A stretch of DNA of 64,000 bases from Bacteroides bouchesdurhonensis (lineage in GTDB: Bacteria > Bacteroidota > Bacteroidia > Bacteroidales > Bacteroidaceae), in contig NZ_LT707006.1 in NCBI RefSeq assembly GCF_900155865.1, forward strand, positions 3,822,577 to 3,886,576. Direction: 5' to 3'. Position numbers and translations under genes: made by a program. The notes under the pieces were generated by a model. The model was not told the origin of the DNA, made no database searches, and saw only the letters and a list, made by a program, of their open reading frames with translations. Each line of letters starts with the position of its first letter. The stretch's first letter is position 1. This document shows positions 52,994 through 62,162 of this stretch, piece after piece.

Positions 52994-54205
52994 ATGCGCA
53001 GTACATTCAAGCTTTTATTCTACATCAACCGTAACAAGGTAAAATCGGACGGCACGACCGCCGTCCTCTGCCGGATCAGCATCGACGGAAAGAAATCGGC
53101 AGTCACGACAGGCATCTATTGCAAACCCGGAGACTGGGACAGCAAGAAGTGTGAAATCAAAACAGCCAGGGAGAACAACCGCCTTGCCGCCTTCCGAAGC
53201 CGGCTGGAAGAGGCGTATGGGAACCTGCTGAGGAACCAGGGAGTGGTCACGGCCGAGCAGCTCAAGACCACCGTATCCGGTGCCAATTCCGTGCCGGAAT
53301 ACCTCCTGCAGGCCGGAGAGGTGGAACGCGAACGGCTCAGGGTCCGCTCCAAGGAGATCAATTCCACCTCCACCTACCGCCAGTCGAAGACCACGCAGCT
53401 TAACCTCAGGCAGTTCATCGAATCCCGCGGGATGAAGGACATCGCCTTTTCGGACATCACCGAAGAGTTCGCCGAATCGTTCAAGGTCTTTCTCAAGAAG
53501 GAGCTGGGACACAGGAACGGACACGTGAACCACTGCCTGTGCTGGCTCAACCGGCTCATCTACATCGCCGTGGACCGGGAAGTATTGCGTGCCAACCCGA
53601 TAGAGGACGTGGCATACGAGAGGAAAGAAGCACCTAAACTAAGGCATATCAGCCGCAGTGAACTGAAGCGGATGATGGAAACCCCGCTGCCCGACCCGAT
53701 GATGGAGCTGGCGCGCAGGACGTTCATCTTCTCCTCGCTGACCGGTCTGGCCTACGCGGATACGAGGGCTCTCCATCCCCGTCACATCGGAACGACCTCG
53801 GAAGGAAGAAGGTATATCCGCATCCGCCGCGCCAAAACGGACGTGGAGGCGTTCATCCCGCTGCATCCCATAGCCGGACAGATACTGGATCTTTACAACA
53901 CCACGGATGACGACAGGCCGGTATTCCCGCTGCCGGTCCGCGATGTCCTCTGGTACGAGGTACATGGAATGGGCGTGGCATTAGGCATGAAAGAGAACCT
54001 GTCCTACCACATGGCCCGGCATTCGTTCGGAACCCTGACACTGACCGCGGGCATTCCGATAGAGAGCATCGCCAGGATAATGGGCCATACGAATATCGAC
54101 AGCACGCAGGTCTACGCTCAGGTCACCGACCGGAAGATATCCTCGGACATGGACCGGCTGATGGAAAGAAGAAAACCTGCGGCCGGCAAGGAAGCCGCAG
54201 GCTAA
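52994..54205 (+). CDS. Tyrosine recombinase 2 of a tandem pair
   Basis: 403 residues. The Arm domain opens STFKLLFYINRNKVKSDGTT. Catalytic motifs are TFIFSSLTGLAYADTRALHP (box I Arg-equivalent region), YHMARHSFGTLTLTAGIPIE and the Tyr in STQVYAQVTD. Tandem, divergent tyrosine recombinases of about 400 residues are typical of Bacteroidales integrative elements that need two recombinases. It probably acts with the upstream partner on one attachment site. Confidence 0.9.
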   Translation: MRSTFKLLFYINRNKVKSDGTTAVLCRISIDGKKSAVTTGIYCKPGDWDSKKCEIKTARENNRLAAFRSRLEEAYGNLLRNQGVVTAEQLKTTVSGANSVPEYLLQAGEVERERLRVRSKEINSTSTYRQSKTTQLNLRQFIESRGMKDIAFSDITEEFAESFKVFLKKELGHRNGHVNHCLCWLNRLIYIAVDREVLRANPIEDVAYERKEAPKLRHISRSELKRMMETPLPDPMMELARRTFIFSSLTGLAYADTRALHPRHIGTTSEGRRYIRIRRAKTDVEAFIPLHPIAGQILDLYNTTDDDRPVFPLPVRDVLWYEVHGMGVALGMKENLSYHMARHSFGTLTLTAGIPIESIARIMGHTNIDSTQVYAQVTDRKISSDMDRLMERRKPAAGKEAAG

Positions 54206-54213
54206 ATAAAAAA

Positions 54214-54251
54214 ATTGCCGCCGGAATTGTATTTACGATTCCGGCGGCAAT
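54214..54251 (-). terminator. Strong hairpin between convergent genes
   Basis: ATTGCCGCCGGAAT (54214-54227) pairs perfectly with ATTCCGGCGGCAAT (54238-54251). On the minus strand TTTTTTATTTAG follows, which makes it a terminator for the HTH gene. It also stands nine bases after the recombinase stop codon and may act both ways. Confidence 0.85.
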
Positions 54252-54271
54252 CCTTAAACTTGAATACGATA

Positions 54272-54565
54272 TTATACCAATGCTGCGTGATAGTTCTCCT
54301 CCAACAGCTTCTCGATGTCCGACTGCCTGTACAGGATCTTCCCGCCAAGCTGGATATAGGGAATCCGCCCTTGGTCCCTGTAATCCTGCAGGCACCTGCG
54401 GCTGATCCTCAACGTTCCGGAAAACTCCCTGTCAGTCAGGAACCGTTCCCCGTTGAAGGGAGGACGGTTGTCACGGGCAAGACGCTCCACTTTTTTCTCC
54501 ATGTTGTCCAGCAGGGCAAAGAACCTGCGGACACGTTCGTTCTCCTTGTCGATAATGCCTTCCAT
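54272..54565 (-). CDS. HTH excisionase-like protein
   Basis: 97 residues. An N-terminal coiled region (RRFFALLDNMEKKVERLARD) precedes an HTH_17/MerR-like winged helix: FLTDREFSGTLRISRRCLQD, then YRDQGRIPYIQLGGKILYRQ. Such proteins accompany tandem recombinases and are candidate excisionase or directionality factors. It is co-directional with the second HTH gene 12 bases upstream. Confidence 0.82.
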   Translation of the reverse strand: MEGIIDKENERVRRFFALLDNMEKKVERLARDNRPPFNGERFLTDREFSGTLRISRRCLQDYRDQGRIPYIQLGGKILYRQSDIEKLLEENYHAALV

Positions 54566-54577
54566 CTCTTCCGCTCT

Positions 54578-54901
54578 TTAAAGGTTTCCGTTCTTCCTTC
54601 CTTCTCTCATTGCCTTCTCCTTGCGTCTGATGCCGACGTAGGCCATCAGCTTCTCCACATCCTCTGGCTTATAATAGAACTTGCTCTGGAGGCGGGTGAA
54701 CGCCAGCCGTCCGGTATCGCGGAGTGTCTGCAGGGTACGTGGCGAGATGTCAAGGCGCAGGCAGACATCCTGGCCGTCCAGTCACTCTCCGAGTTCCTTA
54801 CAGCGGTTTCTCTCATACAATCTGTCCACATGTGCGGACAGGTTCTCGGCGCGTGCCAGCATCCTCTCAAGGACACCGGCCTCGATGTAGCATATTTCCA
54901 T
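54578..54901 (-). pseudogene. HTH protein gene with in-frame TGA at codon 40
   Basis: A 107-codon frame starting MEICYIEAGVLERMLARAEN is interrupted by TGA (54782-54784). The downstream part is a good HTH_17 domain: DVCLRLDISPRTLQTLRDTG, RLAFTRLQSKFYYKPEDVEK. The neighbouring residues E-stop-L-D suggest a former Trp codon (TGG to TGA). No other lesion is seen, so this is a single nonsense mutation or, less likely, a read-through site. Confidence 0.8.
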
Positions 54902-55168
54902 ATTTTTCAACTTGTTTAAATGTCAGTGCGAATATAAGGGAAGAAACCATGAGAGGCAAGCGCGACCGGCACACTGGCAGGAATAGTCATGGATAGTCGG
55001 TTTTTGTCATATGGGAAGGAAAAATACTCCGTAGCCGGTCGGTTTTCACGACCCCCTTTGGAAAACCTGAAGGACGGGTGCGTCACGACGATGAAAAAAG
55101 AAAAATCCCCACCGGAAGTGAAGCGACCCCAAACCGGCAGGGAGTGTAATAATAAAGGAACGGACTGT
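54902..55168. other. Non-coding stretch after the HTH pair
   Basis: About 265 bases without a recognisable gene, promoter or repeat. Confidence 0.4.
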
Positions 55169-55476
55169 TCAGCCCTTGATGTAACCGTACTTTTTCAGGT
55201 CGTCCATGAAATGCTCCGGCGTGTCGGTCCTCACCGTCACCCCGTGCAGTTCCCTGTACCGCCCGGAGAAATTCACCATGTACTCCCCGTCGGTGCACCC
55301 GCTGTCAAACCAGCTGCCCTCACGCAGGACGCGTACAAACTCGGAAGGGCCGGAGGCGGCAATCCTGCCGCCATCCGCCAAAATACCTGATCTCGTTTTT
55401 TTTATTATCGGTATTTCAAATGTCTTAAAAGCCTCTTTGACAGGTTACCATCCGGGATGATCGCCTGAATTCGCAT
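55169..55476 (-). pseudogene. Small gene with possible frameshift at a T8 tract
   Basis: A minus-strand frame (about 70-85 codons, ...SEFVRVLREGSWFDSGCTDG, HFMDDLKKYGYIKG) has protein-like composition but no ATG in frame. An ATG at 55476 opens a second frame (MRIQAIIPDGNLSKRLLRHL) that stops within the eight-T run (55396-55403) region. A shift at the run would join them. The family is unknown. It may instead be two unrelated short frames. Confidence 0.4.
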
Positions 55477-55755
55477 GTACCGGATTTTCTATTTACCAGA
55501 TTCCATAATGGTTCCTGCCATCCGTTTTTTCTCTGCGGCTGTCGCTTTTTTCCTCGTGGCATCATGGTCTGTTACCGGATAGGAAAAGCCATCTCCATCA
55601 CAACCATGAATTATAGTGTAGCCATATTTGTATATAGCCGTATGATACGCTATCCGGATAATGCTATCACAGAATTGCGATATAGCCGGATATCAAAATA
55701 GGGATAGCCGGGAGCGAAGGGAGCACGCATCCTTCCGGATATAGATATCTCAAAA
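55477..55755. other. Non-coding stretch with ATAGCCG words
   Basis: About 280 bases with no gene. ATAGCCG-type words recur (TATAGCCGTATG, TATAGCCGGATA, ATAGCCGGGAG) between 55630 and 55715. The significance is unknown. Confidence 0.35.
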
Positions 55756-56220
55756 TCTCCATTTGCAGAAGTGTATAAATATCAATCCATTAATGGAGAC
55801 GATGAAGAAAAACAATAAGGCGTATACGGCTACCTGTTATTCTCCATTTACAGATGTGTAGAAGTTTCAATCCATTAATGGAGACGATGAAAAAACAATA
55901 AGGCGTATACGGCTACCTGTTATTCTCCATTTGCAGAAGTGTAGAAGTAGCAATCCGTTAATGGAGACGATGAAGAAAAACAATAAGGCGTATACGGCTA
56001 CCTGTTATTCTCCATTTGCAGAAGTGTAGAAGTAGCAATCCGTTAATGGAGACGATGAAAAAACAATAAGGCGTATACGGCTACATGTCATTCTCCATTT
56101 GCAGAAGTGTAGAAGTAGCAATCCGTTAATGGAGACAATGAAGAAAAAACATAAGTCGTACACGGCTACATGCCCATTCTCCATTTGCAGAAGTGTAGAA
56201 GTAGCAATCCATTAATGGAC
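55756..56220. repeat. Tandem array of 83-86 bp units
   Basis: Five full units start at 55756, 55841, 55924, 56009 and 56092, and a partial sixth at 56178. Lengths alternate 85, 83, 85, 83, 86. Each contains CTCCATT and AATGGAG as a 7-bp dyad. The 85-bp units hold a short plus-strand frame METMKKNNKAYT... of 22 residues (55793-55861, 55961-56029). The 83-bp units break it by a two-base deletion. The last full unit gives a 28-residue variant (56129-56215). The alternation suggests duplication of a dimer. Confidence 0.85.
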
Positions 56221-56615
56221 AATAGGGCATGTAAAGGGCAGATTTTCCGTATATTCGCCTCCTTATCCCCGAATTATGGGCGTAAGTCACATGGTCATGG
56301 AGATATATCTATCCTTTAATGGGGAGAACAGCCGGCAAATATCTGATGGAAAAGCCCCACAAACCACAGGAAAATAGCCACACAATGGTCTGATACACAA
56401 TAATTATTGGAGAAACATGGTCCGCTCCTGCGGACAGCAAGTTGTGTTTTCGTTTAACGAAAACAGGACGGTTTAACGGAGAATACACCGATAAACCGTT
56501 ACTTATTTCAAGCTCCAGCGTCGCTTTTTACATATCTAACTATAATTCATTTGAAATCACAAAACAGATTGAACCGAATGTGGTTAGTTTGTCTGTTTAT
56601 TTCATGTCCGAATCA
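56221..56615. other. Non-coding stretch before the B12 locus
   Basis: About 395 bases between the array and the end of the DUF2284 gene. Short frames lack protein character. No clear terminator for the B12 operon was identified. Confidence 0.4.
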
Positions 56616-57182
56616 TTAGTATGCTATGTTGCAAAGTTCGTATTCATTATGAAAAAATCCGCTTACGAGAACAAGATATTCAGGTAATTTGCCATCCTTT
56701 CCCCAAAGAAGTTCGATGTTAAAAAGTTCAGAAAGCGTTTTGGCTATGTCAAATCCGAAGGCTTCGAGTGACGGACGCACTTTTTCCGGGTGTCGGCATG
56801 GTGTGCCGCAGTTACGCGTACACTCGTTATCTGAGCAGTGAAGACATTTACCTATATAGGCAAATGAACGCCCTCCATATTTCCGTTCCATATCCAATAA
56901 TTCGCTCTCGATTCGTATCCGTTCCGGTAAAATGAGTTTTTGTGTATATTCAATCGGAATATCTTTGTCTTCAGGGATTATCTTCGTTGCCATAAGATGT
57001 GCATACTTGTATTGTCGGAGAAACGATTCCGTATCAAAATCAAATGGAGGACACCCCCAACTTTTACCGTAATTGGTACATTGTTTGCAAAGTTCAAGAA
57101 AATGTGGTTCGTCACGGAATTCGGCGATATATCCTTCAACAGTGATGTCTGAAGTAAAATTTTCTACAGTGTATATACTCAT
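56616..57182 (-). CDS. DUF2284 predicted metal-binding protein
   Basis: 188 residues from MSIYTVENFTSDITVEGYIA. Cys-rich motifs are CKQCTNYGKSWGCPPF (about residues 32-47) and CLHCSDNECTRNCGTPCRHP (about 114-133), characteristic of DUF2284/COG5423. They could bind a metal or iron-sulfur cluster. The start overlaps the btuD stop (ATGA), so the two are coupled. In this operon it may handle corrinoids inside the cell, for example in reduction or dealkylation, but that is inference. Confidence 0.85.
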   Translation of the reverse strand: MSIYTVENFTSDITVEGYIAEFRDEPHFLELCKQCTNYGKSWGCPPFDFDTESFLRQYKYAHLMATKIIPEDKDIPIEYTQKLILPERIRIESELLDMERKYGGRSFAYIGKCLHCSDNECTRNCGTPCRHPEKVRPSLEAFGFDIAKTLSELFNIELLWGKDGKLPEYLVLVSGFFHNEYELCNIAY

Positions 57183-57937
57183 TGTTTCAAAATCATTGTA
57201 CCGCATAAGGAGTCGAAACGGATGTTTTCATTTTGGAAAAGTCTGTCAATGTATCCGCTTTTCTGCATTTCAGACGCGGTCAAGCAACTTAAATTCGGGG
57301 TATCTAACAATGCTATCGAATCGCACATGGACAACGCGATGTCAAGTTCATGTGTCGAGAACATGATACATTTTTTCTCGTCGTGGACAAGCCTACGAAG
57401 CAACGCCACAAGTTCGTAGCGATTAGGCATGTCAAGAAAGGAAGTCGGTTCATCAAGGAGAATGATAGGAGTATCCTGTGCCAATGCACGAGCAATCATC
57501 ACACGCTGGCATTCGCCATCCGACATTTTATCCATCGTGCGGTTTGCATAAGCCTCCATTCCCACCGAAATGAGCGATTGCATGACTATCTCCTTATCTG
57601 TTTCTTGCATCCTACCTATCCAGTTGGTATAAGGAGCACGGCCTATGGCTACGACATCCTTGCACCGCAGGTTGGCGATGCGCGTGCGCTCGGTCGTGAC
57701 GACAGCCAGCGTTTTTGCCATATCTTCGGTTTTCATGCAGGCGATGTCGTGCCCGTCGAGAATGATTTTTCCGGAATAACACCGGTTCAGACCGGCTATG
57801 GCGCGGAGCAACGTCGATTTTCCTGTCCCGTTTCTTCCGATAAGGGCTGTCAGTTGACCTTTTTTTATCGTGGCATTTACCTCGTGGAGCAACGAGTTTT
57901 CTTTGTAACCTATGGAAAAATGCTGTAATTCTATCAT
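57179..57937 (-). CDS. btuD: ABC transporter ATPase BtuD
   Basis: 252 residues from MIELQHFSIGYKENSLLHEV. Walker A GRNGTGKS at 34-41, signature MSDGECQRVMIARAL near 138-152, Walker B PIILLDEPTS near 157-166. FecE/BtuD family. ATGA overlaps couple it to the permease upstream and DUF2284 downstream. It energises vitamin B12 import across the inner membrane. Confidence 0.9.
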   Translation of the reverse strand: MIELQHFSIGYKENSLLHEVNATIKKGQLTALIGRNGTGKSTLLRAIAGLNRCYSGKIILDGHDIACMKTEDMAKTLAVVTTERTRIANLRCKDVVAIGRAPYTNWIGRMQETDKEIVMQSLISVGMEAYANRTMDKMSDGECQRVMIARALAQDTPIILLDEPTSFLDMPNRYELVALLRRLVHDEKKCIMFSTHELDIALSMCDSIALLDTPNLSCLTASEMQKSGYIDRLFQNENIRFDSLCGTMILKQ

Positions 57938-58914
57938 GCGGTGATGGATTTGTTGCGTAAAACCACCCATACGACGATTGGGATTCCCAATAGAGCTGTA
58001 ATGGCGTTGATCGGCAAGGTGAATATTTTAGAAATGATGTCGCAAAGAAGCAATATCGATGCTCCCGAAAGAATTGTTCCGGGCAGAAGGACATGATGAT
58101 CGCTATTTTGGAAAAGCATTCTTGTGACATGAGGCATAGCGAGACCTATGAAACCTATCGGACCGCAAAAAGCGGTTATCGTTCCGGCGAGCAGCGTTGT
58201 CGAGAGAAACAACAGGCTGCGTGAACGCCGAATATTCAGTCCCATTGTTACGGCATATTCCTCTCCGAACAGCAGGAGGTTAAGCGGTTTGATGGTCAGT
58301 ACCGCCAACAGCAGTCCGGCAAACACCGATGGAACAAGAATCAGAAGTTGTCCGGAGGTGACGTCACCCAAAGCCCCCATCGTCCAAATGACAAAGGCTT
58401 TCAGCGATTCCTCTTTGCTGAGGTACTGCAATATCTGCACGACAGCACCTACGCCCGATGAGAACATCATGCCCAGAATCAGGATTACCATGATGTCTTT
58501 TATTCGCTGTCCGACGGCAGTTATCACGAGCAACACGACAGCCGCACCCACCCACGCTGCTCCGGCAATGCCTATTGATGAACCGATCCCGGCAAGTACC
58601 ACAAGTGCCACACCGAGACTTGCACCGGAACTGATGCCAAGGACATAGGGACCGGCAAGAGGATTACGGAAGAGGGTCTGCATCTGAAGACCGCTGACCG
58701 ATAAGGCAGCCCCGGCCAACAGTGCCACTATAGCTTTTATGAGGCGTATGTTGAGTACGATTTTTTCCGTGGCACGGGAACAATTTCCCCCGGTCAGTGC
58801 TGCCCATACATCGCGGATCGGAATGTTGACAGCTCCCACGGCCAAGTCCAGTAAAAAAAGACCGACCGTGAGCGTAATCAATATGGAGAATAATATAGTC
58901 GAACGGGAACGCAT
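57934..58914 (-). CDS. btuC: FecCD-family permease BtuC
   Basis: 326 residues with about ten transmembrane helices. Family motifs are ALSVSGLQMQTLFRNPLAGP, YVLGISSGASLGVALVVLAG and GPIGFIGLAMPHVTRMLF. It starts immediately after the btuF stop codon. Inner-membrane channel of a corrinoid importer by operon context. The FecCD fold alone would also fit heme or siderophores. Confidence 0.9.
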   Translation of the reverse strand: MRSRSTILFSILITLTVGLFLLDLAVGAVNIPIRDVWAALTGGNCSRATEKIVLNIRLIKAIVALLAGAALSVSGLQMQTLFRNPLAGPYVLGISSGASLGVALVVLAGIGSSIGIAGAAWVGAAVVLLVITAVGQRIKDIMVILILGMMFSSGVGAVVQILQYLSKEESLKAFVIWTMGALGDVTSGQLLILVPSVFAGLLLAVLTIKPLNLLLFGEEYAVTMGLNIRRSRSLLFLSTTLLAGTITAFCGPIGFIGLAMPHVTRMLFQNSDHHVLLPGTILSGASILLLCDIISKIFTLPINAITALLGIPIVVWVVLRNKSITA

Positions 58915-60054
58915 CTATTTCAGTTGCTTGTAATACACACACTCTTCCTGCACCAGTTCAGGATGGAATATCTTCACGAGGTCGCGGAGCACGATGTCAG
59001 GATTCACGACGGCAGACTCGTAATAGTCGTTACCCCCGGCTGTGTTGGTACGGGCGTTGTTGTTATACACCTCTCCATTTTTGAAACATCGGGTATCGGT
59101 GAATTTCGGACATGATGCCTTCAAGTCGTCAAGGGAGTTCGCCATTCCCACGTTCAGCCACATGTCCGCATCCGACGCGAGCAGATATGCTTCTTCTAAG
59201 TCAATGGGGATAGAAGCGTTTCCCGTGTTCTTCTGGTAGATATAGCGGCCTCCCGCATCAGTAATCAAGCGGGCTACATAACTTTGGGTTGAAGGCATGA
59301 ACCACGAGTCGCCATAGGGAACATTAAGCATAACCGAAGGAGTGCCGAGGGTACTGTCGGCCACTTTCTTTTTCAAGGCGTTGTATCTGACCGGGATTGC
59401 GGCAAAGGCTTTTTCACCCTTCTCACGTTTTCCTGTGACTTCTGAAAGCACTACCATCCATTCGGCCTTGCCGAGAGGCGACTCTTCAAGATAATCGCCG
59501 ACATACATGAACGGTATGTCGAGTTCTTCGAGTTTGCTTTCCATTGCGCTTGCGCCGTTCACCCCATAGAGCAGAACGAGGTCGGGATCGAGCGAGAGCA
59601 GCAACTCGTAGTTGATGTTCCCTTCATAGCCGACATCGCCAATACTGTCGCGGCGGGCTTGGATGTCTGGGTTGGAAATGTAGTCGATTCCCGAAACGCC
59701 GGTTATACACCGGACTTCACCGATTGCGTCAAGCATGGCGATATGAGTGGAAGACATCGCCACGATGCGTTTGGCGTCTCCTTTGAGTACCTGTCCTGCA
59801 AACCCTTCGGGAACCTCTTCACCGTTGCGGACGATAAACAGCCATGTGGTTACACTGTCCGCTCCCTGCCAGGGATTCCTGACGGTTATCAGTACGCTTT
59901 CCTTCCCGCCCGCCCCTTTGATGTCGAAGCCGGAGGCATATTCGGGAGCATAAAGCAGCAGGTTGAAATCATTGATTTTTGAGCTTTTGTTGTGGCAGCC
60001 TGTAAATGCCAGAGAAAGCAACAAAATCAGGCTTAAATTCTTTAATGCGTTCAT
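58915..60054 (-). CDS. btuF: Corrinoid-binding lipoprotein BtuF-like
   Basis: 379 residues. The lipobox SLAFTGC gives an acylated Cys at residue 20. The periplasmic-binding fold segments are KRIVAMSSTHIAMLDAIGEV, SLDPDLVLLYGVNGASAMES and EEAYLLASDADMWLNVGMAN. It delivers substrate to BtuCD. An unusual feature is a long N-terminal extension before the first PBP motif, as in other Bacteroidales relatives. Confidence 0.85.
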   Translation of the reverse strand: MNALKNLSLILLLSLAFTGCHNKSSKINDFNLLLYAPEYASGFDIKGAGGKESVLITVRNPWQGADSVTTWLFIVRNGEEVPEGFAGQVLKGDAKRIVAMSSTHIAMLDAIGEVRCITGVSGIDYISNPDIQARRDSIGDVGYEGNINYELLLSLDPDLVLLYGVNGASAMESKLEELDIPFMYVGDYLEESPLGKAEWMVVLSEVTGKREKGEKAFAAIPVRYNALKKKVADSTLGTPSVMLNVPYGDSWFMPSTQSYVARLITDAGGRYIYQKNTGNASIPIDLEEAYLLASDADMWLNVGMANSLDDLKASCPKFTDTRCFKNGEVYNNNARTNTAGGNDYYESAVVNPDIVLRDLVKIFHPELVQEECVYYKQLK

Positions 60055-60065
60055 ATTGATGCAGA

Positions 60066-62144
60066 TTATCGTTTACTATTTTTGTTTTTTCCGAACTTGG
60101 GTGTTATGCCGATGAATATCTCGAAATTGATGCCCGGCATGGGACGGGACAATACGGAAAGGTATTCTTCATCGAACAGGTTGTTGATGCTGCCCTTTAG
60201 CGACAGATCGGCCCATCGGAAAGAGAGCTGTTTTTCCAGTGTCACGTTATTCATGAAGTAAGGGGGCAGATAGCCCGTCAGGGTATAGTCATTACTCGAC
60301 ATGGTATAACGCTGGCTGTAATAACACCATTTGTAAAGCAGGCTCCATGTCCGCCATGACAGACGTCCGGTCACCGTTGCGGAAAACTCCGGCACGTATG
60401 GCAACTGTTTGCCGACGGATTGGTCTGCCGGACTCATCGGTTCGCTCTCGTTGATCGAGGGAGTCCACGAGAAAGTTCCGTTCATATCCAGTTTCCAGTC
60501 CTTTCCGAGCATTATATCAAGGTGGGCGTTGGTCTCTGCCCCGTAAGCATGTACCTTTTTGAGGTTTCTGGGGGAGAAGAATCCCTTGGTTGTGGGTAGC
60601 CAGATGATCCAGTCGTCGATGTGCGAATCGAACCAGTTGATACCACCGCTCAAAGCATATACATTTTCTTTCCCCACCGAGAACGACAACCCCACGTCGT
60701 ATGTGAAGCCGTGCTCGCTTTTCAGGTCGGGATTACCGCCCGGCAGAAAATAGAGGTCGTTCAGCGTGGGAAAACGGTAGTTCCGGGAGATGGATGCTTT
60801 CGCCACGATATTGCCTTTTTTCGACAGTACCCCGTCGATGAAGAAAGCCGGGATAACCGGGGCCCATTCCGTACCGAACATATCCTCGCGAAGGACAAGC
60901 GAGGCGGCAAAACGATCGACAGGCCGCCATTTCGCAGAAACGGAACCGGAAAACTCGACACGTCCCTTGTCATACCCGACAACAGCCTTGTTACCTTCCT
61001 GCGAGATGATATTTTTGTCCGCGCTTTCCACCAAATGCTGGTGTACGGAAACACCGGCCGTGAACAGCCATTTCTCTGAAGGAGCATAATCCCCGTCCGC
61101 ACTTCCGTAGAACGTGTTAATCTTACTGCGTGAGCGGGTCATCGAAGCCATTTCGCCGTTTCCCTTGTCCCGCTTGTAATCATAGGCCATCCATGTGTGT
61201 ATATAGCCGCCTTTTACACCGACCTTCCATTTCTCCCGCACGCGATCCCACGAGAGGACGCCGCGAAACGTCTGCTCCCTTTGGCGGTTCTCGAAGTCCA
61301 TGTCGTTCCCGTAATCCGTGCTGAGCATCGCCAGTTCCCGGTTGGAATTGATATACCAGGCGTTTAGCCCGAACTTGTCGCCTTCGCCCGTGTTATAATA
61401 AATTTCCTGCAAGACGTGCAGATCCTTATAAGCCCCGCTGCGGTTGCGTTCCGTCGGGTAATAGGAACCGATGATGTTCTTGTCCTCGTCATAGATGTTT
61501 TCCTTCTTGTCCCGGTTTCGGTATTTGTAGTCGTTGGGGGAAGAGGAATACACCACACGGGTGGAGGACTGCCAGTGTTTGTCACCGTAGGTCAGGCGGA
61601 GAAACTCGTCGAACGTGCTGAACGACCCCACTCCCTGCACGTACTGCAACCCGAACCCTTCATGGTTGGCCGGAGAAGTGGAGAGCCTGACCAGACCACC
61701 CAAGCCGCCGCCCGTTTCGTTTACCGATGACGTTCCGTGCAGCAGCGAGGCATCATCGATAAAGTAAGAAGGGATGGTGGAAAAATCCGTCATGCCCAGC
61801 ATCGGGTTGTTAATGCGCATACCATTCCACGTCACTTGGGTATGCGAGGGAGAGGTACCCCGGAAAGCCACGGTGGATAACGTGGCGCGTCCGTAGTTCT
61901 TGACAAAAACGGATGAGTTGAATGTCAGCACATCGGCCATAGACAAGGCGATGTTCTCTTTCATGGCGATGGAATCGAAACGGGTTCGTTGCACGCCTAT
62001 ATCCTTCATAGGTCGTTTGCCCACCACCGTAACCTCCGGAATACGTAGTACCCTTTTGGTAATGCTGACGGAATTTTTCTGCTGGGCGGCAAGCAGAAAG
62101 GGCAGGCTTACCCCCACGAACAATAGAATAAGATGTCTTTTCAT
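60066..62144 (-). CDS. btuB: TonB-dependent receptor BtuB
   Basis: 692 residues. A signal peptide (PFLLAAQQ) precedes the plug domain from VTVVGKRPMKDIGVQRTRFD to VNETGGGLGGLVRLSTSPAN. A 22-strand-type barrel follows and ends KNSKR. Length and placement between btuG and btuF match the BtuB receptors of Bacteroidales B12 loci. It moves cobalamin across the outer membrane with TonB energy. It lies 18 bases after btuG. Confidence 0.88.
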   Translation of the reverse strand: MKRHLILLFVGVSLPFLLAAQQKNSVSITKRVLRIPEVTVVGKRPMKDIGVQRTRFDSIAMKENIALSMADVLTFNSSVFVKNYGRATLSTVAFRGTSPSHTQVTWNGMRINNPMLGMTDFSTIPSYFIDDASLLHGTSSVNETGGGLGGLVRLSTSPANHEGFGLQYVQGVGSFSTFDEFLRLTYGDKHWQSSTRVVYSSSPNDYKYRNRDKKENIYDEDKNIIGSYYPTERNRSGAYKDLHVLQEIYYNTGEGDKFGLNAWYINSNRELAMLSTDYGNDMDFENRQREQTFRGVLSWDRVREKWKVGVKGGYIHTWMAYDYKRDKGNGEMASMTRSRSKINTFYGSADGDYAPSEKWLFTAGVSVHQHLVESADKNIISQEGNKAVVGYDKGRVEFSGSVSAKWRPVDRFAASLVLREDMFGTEWAPVIPAFFIDGVLSKKGNIVAKASISRNYRFPTLNDLYFLPGGNPDLKSEHGFTYDVGLSFSVGKENVYALSGGINWFDSHIDDWIIWLPTTKGFFSPRNLKKVHAYGAETNAHLDIMLGKDWKLDMNGTFSWTPSINESEPMSPADQSVGKQLPYVPEFSATVTGRLSWRTWSLLYKWCYYSQRYTMSSNDYTLTGYLPPYFMNNVTLEKQLSFRWADLSLKGSINNLFDEEYLSVLSRPMPGINFEIFIGITPKFGKNKNSKR

Positions 62145-62162
62145 TTTTGTCCTCCTTCCTCG

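Noticed and set aside
55756..56220. CRISPR array
   Set aside because: The whole 83-86 bp unit repeats. There are no short direct repeats separated by unique spacers, and no cas genes are nearby.
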